The notes beneath the pieces are model-generated. The model had not been told where the DNA came from, did not search any database, and was given only the letters and a program-made list of their open reading frames with translations. The position numbers and the translations under genes were made by a program. A stretch of DNA of 64,000 nt from Voacanga thouarsii (taxonomy: Eukaryota; Streptophyta; Magnoliopsida; Gentianales; Apocynaceae): positions 1,146,215 to 1,210,214 of the forward strand of contig JANUWF010003380.1 of the NCBI GenBank assembly GCA_026120185.1. The letters run 5' to 3'. Positions 56,831-64,000 of the stretch are shown piece after piece; position 1 is the stretch's first letter; each line of letters starts with the position of its first letter.

Positions 56831-59762
56831 TGTTGGAGGACTATTTAAATAAGAGTTGTTGTAGTCTAGTGGTTTAGGCTTGGTGTTTGTTTCTTGGTAG
56901 ACTTGAGCTTTTGTTTTATGAGTATTATTAGAAGGAAAATGGAGTAAGTGAGTGGGAGTTAAGGGAATTTGTTAGTTTATTGGTGGACTTGAGCTTTTGT
57001 TTTATGAGTCTTATTAGATGAGTATTATTAGAAGGGAAATGGAATAAGTAAGTGGGAGTTAAGGGAATTTGTTAGAGGAATATTTAAACAGGAGTTGTTG
57101 TGGTTGAATGGAGTGATTGAAGCTACAGTTGTTGTGGTTTAGTGATTAAAATAAGAGGAGTTGTGGTTTAGTGGTTGAAACAAGAGTTATTGTGGTTGAG
57201 TGGAGTGGTTGAAGCTAGAGTTTTAGTAGTTGAAGCTTGGTGTTTAATACTTGGTGACTTGAGTTTAAATCCCAACTCTTGCAAACCTTTCCATTCTTAT
57301 TTCTCGAAGTTCTCCTAAGCTAAACAAAAACCAGTCACACACACTCACGAAAATTTCAGCTTCCCTTACTCACAAATTCCTCTCTGATTTTAAGCAAAAA
57401 TCACAGCACAAGACCCCAAGTTTTCTTCCCATATTTCTGCCCAAAGCTGAACCAAAAATCAGCCTATACTTTTCTCCTTTTCCTCTCATTATCTAGGCCA
57501 CTTTAGCACCCTAGAGCACATCCATAAACTCCTTCTATTCACTGCAGTTTCAGCCAAACCAAAAAGAGCAAAAGCTGCCATTTTTCCCTTGTTTGTTCAA
57601 GAGTCCAAAACAAGGTGTAGTCCTTCCAAACATCAAAACACCTAAACCTAACTTATACTCTTCATCAAAACAGCCACCAATCAAACCCTAAACCTCTCTT
57701 CTACGCGAAAAATACAGCCAACTTTTCTCTCCAACATTTCGGCCATCACAACTCCAATCACCACCAAAATCGAAAACTAAGAGCAAAGTAAGCAACTCTT
57801 CAACTTTTCATCAACTCGACCTCAATTCTTCTCATCTTTTTCTCCTAAATCTCGATAAAAAAAGACTGATTTACACCCCCTTATTTTACAAGAAGAATTA
57901 AGGAACCCAATCATCTCTTCCTCTCAAGTGAACTCAACCGATCACTAAGGAGCCACCTTTGCTTCGTTGTCTTGTCTATCCAAGAGGTATTTTGAGACTC
58001 AATCTCTATTAATTTGAATAAGCCTGATTTTATAATGATGTTATTATGTATAAAGTATAGCATGAAAAGCATGAATGGATGGGATGGTTGAATTTGATGG
58101 AGCAATAGTTGATCTAGGTGAAATATTATGATATCATGTTATGTGGGACCTAGATCCATCTAATGGTTGGTTAAAGATGAGATCTTTTGATTCATATGGG
58201 GTTATTATATGAAGTTTATGTTAGACGAATATTAGAGGTCCTTGTATTGATGATGAGATTCGATTATATGCATGCCATAATGAAATGCATGATCATGGAA
58301 AACTATAGCGATGAGCTTCTAACTAGATGCCATGGATGAATTAGATGATTAATATGATCATAAAGATTCATGATGCATGAAAAGATTGGTGGATTCATAT
58401 CTGGTTTCTAATCATAGAAACATTGATTCTAGATAAGGAAGAAAGTGAAAAAGATATCAAGCATTGCTTTCGTTAATTATTGAGAATATCCAAATAAGTC
58501 CCTGCATAACTGTTTTGCTAAATATTATATGTTTGCAAGTATTTTTGTACAATGATATTTGAAATAGTGTCAATATGATGATTGACATGATGATTAGAAC
58601 GTTGGTTGAATATGATGAATTGTACTCTGGTACTTTGATACTTAATTTGAGAACATGGTCATTTTATTCTCTAAATGAGTTTGTCAAATCTCAACTTTTA
58701 AACTGAAAACGATTTCCTTTCTTTATCATTAAACATTTTGAAAAACTTATTGTGAAAAGCCAAGTGTTGCAAAGACAAGCTAATTAACGATTGTGAAAAT
58801 AAAGGAAATGATTCTGCCCCTATATGGGGAGCGTTTAGTACTCAGCGTGGATAGGCTAGTGGTGCTAGTCTTGAAGAGCTAGAGTGAGTCTTCTGGCAGG
58901 AGGCCACCTTCAGAAAATGAGCTCAACTTGGAGAGGCGACAGTACTACTTAGTCAGGCCGGTCCGAGCTAGCATATAGGTCCATGTGGATTTTATTTATC
59001 CGGGTTGAACAACCGGTGTGTTGGGTGTAGAGATTGAGGAGTATCTCAACTTGGAGAGGCGACAGTACTACTTAGTCAGGCCGGTCCGAGCTAACATATA
59101 GGTCCATGTGGATTTTATTTATCCGGATTGAACAACCGGTGTGTTGGGTGTAGAGATGGAGGAGTATCTCACCTTAGTGGGAGGATCCCCCACTGCCCAT
59201 TGTTGAAAGGTTATATTGGAACGCTATCATGGTGGTAACCATGATATGGATTGTGATACTATTGTTTGAATCATTGCTAATCCTTATATAATGAACTTAT
59301 AATTTTGATGAGATGATTTATTGAGAACTGCTTTGTATATGATAAGCAATACTCCTTTGAATAATTGTTTATTGATGAAAAGTCTTGCAAACATGATTTT
59401 GTGATTTTGATAAATCTGCATGCACGAAATGTTTATATATGACATTCGCTTCACGGGATTACTGAGATGCCAATATCACACTATTTTACATCATGTTTTC
59501 AGGGGAGTGCTTTTATTGAGAAGGTTGAAGAGAAAAGAAATGACCTTTAGTTTATTTATTTCTGCTTTGTATTTTTTTCGAGAGATGATTGTTAGTTTTA
59601 GATTCTCAAACTTGTATAAGTTTTAACTTTGGTTATAATAAGATTATCGCATAATTTTATTTAGTCATTCTTGTTCCTTTTGTACCTCGTTATAAAGACC
59701 CCTAGTCCTTTAGACGGGGCGACATCCTACCTATTTGGGTACGTAGGTAGTGGGGTGTTACA
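56831..59762. repeat. Long repeat copy 1, probable Ty3-type LTR
   Basis: About 2.9 kb starting tgttggaggactatttaaat and ending tagtggggtgttaca, so TG...CA bounded. No primer-binding site follows and no target duplication is clear. The left ~450 bases contain several tandem variants of agttgttgtggtttagtggt. The middle is pyrimidine-rich leader-like sequence. The right part has a conserved block (58800-59230) shared with copy 2. No coding capacity. The LTR reading rests on ends, length and the second copy; it could be another repeat class. Confidence 0.55.
58922..59167. repeat. 123-bp tandem duplication
   Basis: 58922-59044 and 59045-59167 are near-identical units starting ctcaacttggagaggcgaca. 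Copy 2 of the long repeat has one unit (about 62965-63085), so the duplication arose in copy 1 after the two separated. Confidence 0.92.
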
Positions 59763-59926
59763 CAATACCCTTTGTTATTTCCATATAGTGAAAATGGCTA
59801 CCATTTGAACATCCCTTATGCAATGAATACTGAAGGTCAGGGAAAAAGGCAATTTGTGACCATAAAAGAGTTTTATACACATGTCTTAAACACATTACTT
59901 CTTACAATATATATCAAAGCTTCGGA

Positions 59927-60388
59927 TTATAGCATATCCAACACAATATTTCAATGCATTGTATATATTTTCAGCTCACTAACTATGAAAATTAGAAAAT
60001 GATAAGCTAAAAGGTTCTATTACATAACAGAGATACAAAACAGATGGATATGCTTCTGATTTCAGTATTTTTTTATTCATTTAGCACTTTCCTTATGCTT
60101 CTTTCCTATGGATTCTGTCCAAATATGTTTATATTTTCATGATATTGTGCATCATACGTGGGCTTCTCATGGAAAACCATCGTCGCAAAACACCGAATGG
60201 TAGTCCAATCATATTTATTAGACGCCCAATATACTTAGCACACAATCAGATACACTATGCTTATAGCATATCCAATACAATATTTCAGTGCATTATACAT
60301 ATTTTCAGCTTACTAACTATGAAAATTAGAAAATGATAAGCTAAAAGGTTCCATTACATAACAGAGATAGAAAACAAATGGATATGCT
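59927..60388. repeat. 128-bp direct repeat, period 334
   Basis: 59927-60054 and 60261-60388 are about 95% identical without indels (both start ttatagcatatccaa and end atggatatgct). The DNA between is unique-looking. The pair lies between the two long repeats. No coding sense. Confidence 0.88.
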
Positions 60389-60567
60389 GAAAATTATAGT
60401 TCAAATTTTAGATGTCAAAATGGGTGAGATGTTTCTACTGTGTGAATACTGCCAACACTAATATTTCAACAAAATCAAATAATAAAACGAATATTAATAT
60501 TCAAATAGGCTATACTTGCGTCAAATATTTACCTGACAATATAACTAAACCATCACCAGACACCTAG

Positions 60568-63500
60568 CCAACTCTGGTGGAGCTTGGTGTGTATTATTTG
60601 GTGACTTGAGTTCGAATCCCAACTCTTGCAAACCCTTTCCTTTTCACTTTTGATAAACCCTTTTTCCCTTATTTTCCCTTCCCTTGGCCGAAAATCCTAG
60701 GGGCTGCTGCCTTCTTATTTTCCAATTTCCTAAAATAGGGGTTTTTAATTATTTTGGGTTTTATTAAAAATAATTTAATATAAATTAAATTCCTAATATT
60801 CTCTAATTAATATTTTATTTCAAACTTTTAGGAAGTTTAATTATTTTATCGTCTAGAATTTTCCAAGGATCTTACTCAAGGGTTTCATTATGGAAAGAAG
60901 ATTATGGGAACGTTTCTTTTGGAAAACCATATTATAGCTACTACTTTCAAAAGAATAAAAGTTTCCCAAAGTTGTTCCCTCTAAAAGAGTTTATTTGGAA
61001 ATAAAGAGATCTTGTCCAAAACTTTAAAGGAAATAAATATTCTCCCAAGATTTATGGTATTTTCGAAAGCTAGTGTTTAAGGAAAGGAAATTGCAGCTTT
61101 ATTCCAAGAATCTAGATTTTATCACCTAATATAATTATTCCTCAATTAATTATTTTTACCTAAAATAAATTAGGGCATTACCTAAATTAATTCTTGAATC
61201 AATATACCATTTTTATTAACTGAATTTTCTGGAATAAAACCAACCCTAGCCGCCACCTTGATGAGTTTTATTTCCTTTCAAGTTCCCTAAATAAAGGAGA
61301 GGACTTCCCTAAGTAACCCTAATCAATCAATGTTCTTTTAAGCTAATCAAAAACCAGAAATTTCCCCTCCTTCCCACCAATTTTCGTCACTGTTCACACA
61401 CACTCTAATGAAAATTCCAGTTTTTCCTTACTCTCAACTTCCCTCTTATCTTAGGCAAAAGCTACACACAAAACCCTATTCTTTCCTCCTCCCAATTTCG
61501 TTCAAGAAGAAGGCAGAAAATCAGCTTCTTTCATCTCTTTTTCCTCCCTTATTGTGGTCACAATAACAACCAGAAAACAGCCACCAAAAATCAGCCCTAA
61601 ACCCCCTTAAACCTTGCTGGAATTCGGCTACAGTAATAGGGACAAAAGCTGTCAACTTTGCCTTATTGTGATCAAGAGACCGAAGCAAGATCAAACTCTA
61701 CTAAATCCTAAACACCCTCTTCTGCCTAGAAATTCCAGCCACCAACCCCCACAAATAACTCGGCCAAAATAGCACCAATCTCCATCAAAATCGAACCTTA
61801 AGAGCAAGATAAGCAACCCTCCAAACCCCTTCAACTTTTATTCAATTCTTCTTCTTCTTTTCTCCTAAATTTCAAACCAAAGGAGACTGATTTACCCCTA
61901 TCATCTCGTGATCTTCGAATCAAGGAGACCAAGAGCCGCCACTCGACTCTTCTTTTCAAAGTAAACTCTATCAAGCACCAAAGGCGCCACCTTTGCTCTT
62001 GTTGTGCCGTCAAAGAGGTATTTAAGGATTAACTGTACTGATTTAAATAAGGTTGACCTTATAGTGATGCTAATATGCATGAATTCTTGCATGAAAAGCA
62101 TGAATAGATAGAATTGATGAGGTTTGATGGTGCAATATTGTGAACTAGGTGTATAAGGAGTAAAGCATGGTTAAACATTGCTATGAAGACCTAGAACTAT
62201 TGTATGTTGAATAAAGATGCGATCTTTTGGTGCAGTTAGGGTTAATATATGGAATTGATGGTAGTTGATTAAGGGGGTCATTATATAAGTTGATGTGAGC
62301 CGAGTGTAAGCATGCATGGGTGAGATATATGACCATGGAAAGTATGGAGGTGATTTAATGAATTAATCCACCTAATTGTTAGGGATGAATTAGATGATTA
62401 GTATGATCATAGGCATTCATGATGCATGAAAAGATAAGTGGATGCATATTTGGGTTCTAATTATAGAATCATTTATTCTAGATAAGGAAGAAAGTGAAAA
62501 AGATATCAAGCATCACTTTGGTTGATTATTGAGAATATCCAGGTAAGTCCCTGCATAACTATTTTGATAAATGTTACTTGGTTGCAAGCAATTTTTACAA
62601 TGTTATTTGGAATTGATGTCAATATGATGTTTTGATATAAGGATTGAGCTTTGACCAAAAATGATGAGCTGGATTGTTGTGATATTTGGATTGAAAACGT
62701 GGATATTGTATTTTCAAAACGAATTTACTAAATTTTATTTATTCAAACTCAAAAACGATTTCTTACACTACTGTCAAACGATTTGAAACGCTATTACGAA
62801 AAATCACGTTTTGCAATCAAACTAATCAGAGACTTTCGAAAAAGGAAAAATGATTCTGCCCCTAACCAGAGAGCGTTGAGTACTCAGCGAGAGTAGACTA
62901 GTAGTACTAGTTTCGAAGAGAAAGAGGGAGTCTTCTGAAAGGAGGCCGCCTCTAGAAGATAAACTCAACTTAGAGAGGCGACAGTACTATAGTGAGGCCG
63001 TCCGCGCTAGCATATTGGTCCATGTGGACATTGTTGATCCGAATTGGACAACTGGAATGTTGGGTGTAGAGATGGAGGAGTATCTCACCTAGTGGGTGGA
63101 TCCCCCACTGCCCATTGTTGAAAGAATACATTGGGAAGCTATCATGGTAGTAACTATGATACGGATTGTGAAACTATATTGTTAAATCATTTTCTAATCC
63201 CCACTTAAAGAATTATGAATGTGATGAAACGGTGATTTATTGTGAACTGTTTTGGATTTATTGAGCAAGGCTCCTTGGTATAACTGTTATTGATGAAAAT
63301 GACTTGCAAACACGATTTTGTGATTTGGATAAACCTGCATACACGAAATGGTTATAATTGACACTTGCACACACGGACTTACAGACATGTCAATCTCACA
63401 CCTTTTATATTATGATTGCAGGGGATTGCTTATATTGAGCAGGGTGAAGCACTAGGGGATGAACTCCAGCTTATTTATTTAGTTGTGTTTTGAATTTATT

Positions 63501-63640
63501 TCAAGAGACATTTGTTAGTTTGATTTTCTAGACTTGTATAAGTTTTGCTTCCGGATGTAAGGATATTATTCCTTTCATTTTATTTAGCATTTTTTTTATT
63601 TTATACCTCGTTATAAAGACTCCTCAGCAGCGAAAAAAAG
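60568..63640. repeat. Long repeat copy 2, diverged and truncated
   Basis: Homologous to 57226-59690 with extensive divergence. The shared order is: the gagttcgaatcccaactctt block, the pyrimidine-rich leader, tgattctgcccct, gaggcgacagtacta, tcccccactgcccattgttg and cctcgttataaagac. It has ~660 extra bases at 60660-61320 not present in copy 1, lacks the left ~400 bases, and breaks off before the terminal gtgttaca. Both copies are in the same orientation. No open frame of interest. Confidence 0.7.
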
Positions 63641-64000
63641 AAATGGTCTTTGGTTTTCCACAGTAACATTTTCAACTTTTCTTCTATGCTTTTCTTCAAT
63701 CCTTCAAATATAAAAGTTCAGCATCTTCCCATGAATTAGAGTCTAAAACTGGAGGATATATTGGCAGATCTAACAGTCAAACATTTTCCAAAAGCACGAT
63801 AAGCATTAAAATAATCGAGAGCTAAATTACCTACTCGGAACATGAGCTAAGAATATGGAGAGACAAGGGCGTGCCGATCAGAATGGCTGCCAAGCTGGGG
63901 TTCAAGAATACCGAGTAATTCTTGCCAATGTTGAATCAAATCCAACATGTGCATCTACCCTCCTCTGCCTGCGCCATCGTGATGCCGATCCGCTCCCTAC
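63641..64000. other. Window edge, no gene supported
   Basis: A short + strand frame (about 63815-63859 and on to 63920) ends LRIWRDKGVPIRMAAKLGF then KNTE-stop, which has the look of a protein C-terminus but no family I can name; an in-frame stop lies just upstream. The sequence after 63930 is GC-richer and may be part of a gene continuing beyond the window. Confidence 0.3.

Noticed and set aside
57340..57900. Possible 5' UTR and exon of a gene (pyrimidine-rich, aaccctaaacctc words)
   Set aside because: The same stretch recurs diverged at 61390-61900 inside the second long repeat, and no coding frame follows in either.
52326..64000. Long repeats at 56.8 and 60.6 kb as the two LTRs of one retrotransposon
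   Set aside because: They are too diverged, differ in both ends, and only ~800 bp without coding sequence lies between.
1..64000. CRISPR arrays, rRNA or complete tRNA genes
   Set aside because: No regularly spaced short repeats, no rRNA-like sequence and no complete cloverleaf; only tRNA-like words near 56850 and 60609.

Overview
The window is nuclear DNA of a flowering plant, almost certainly a eudicot. It is AT-rich and intron-rich, with GT-AG splice sites that can be placed exactly from conserved protein families. It contains plant-specific families (R2R3-MYB, peptidyl-serine galactosyltransferase, TPX2/WAVE-DAMPENED2-like, FAR1-related, F-box/FBD) and plant transposons (hAT and Stowaway MITEs, Ty1/copia, solo LTRs, long Ty3-like repeats). 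Nothing in it is bacterial or organellar.

Layout. 0-20 kb: four genes on the + strand: a MYB40-type R2R3-MYB (204-1371), a small DUF971/GBBH-N protein (4001-6922), peptidyl serine alpha-galactosyltransferase (8755-14443) and a WDL7-like TPX2-domain microtubule protein (16066-19548). MITEs lie between them, and intron 1 of the DUF971 gene holds a 1.3-kb inverted repeat. 20.4-28.8 kb: a FAR1-related (FRS) pseudogene on the - strand, split in two by a 5.67-kb near-palindromic element. Each arm of that element carries a decayed plant-mobile-domain gene, and one arm alone has a nested solo LTR. 30.2-34.9 kb: five to six truncated pieces of unrelated genes in both orientations, which looks like transposon-mediated gene-fragment capture.

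36.8-49.8 kb: a conserved housekeeping block. It holds a small conserved protein of unknown function (-), a cystinosin homologue (-), the ATP12 assembly chaperone of mitochondrial F1-ATPase (+) and an SDH2 (succinate dehydrogenase iron-sulfur subunit) copy (-). As I recall it, the order SDH2 / ATP12 / cystinosin matches Arabidopsis At5g40650-At5g40670. Here SDH2 is visibly broken (stop codon, frameshift and changed cluster or quinone-site residues), so a functional SDH2 must lie elsewhere. ATP12 has site II promoter motifs typical of nuclear genes for mitochondrial proteins.

50-64 kb: an F-box/FBD gene with a premature stop, then a complete but decayed 4.47-kb Ty1/copia element (221-bp LTRs, TTAGT target duplication). 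After it come two diverged copies of a roughly 3-kb repeat, probably long LTRs of a Ty3-type family, with internal tandem and direct duplications. The last 7 kb has no gene I can support.
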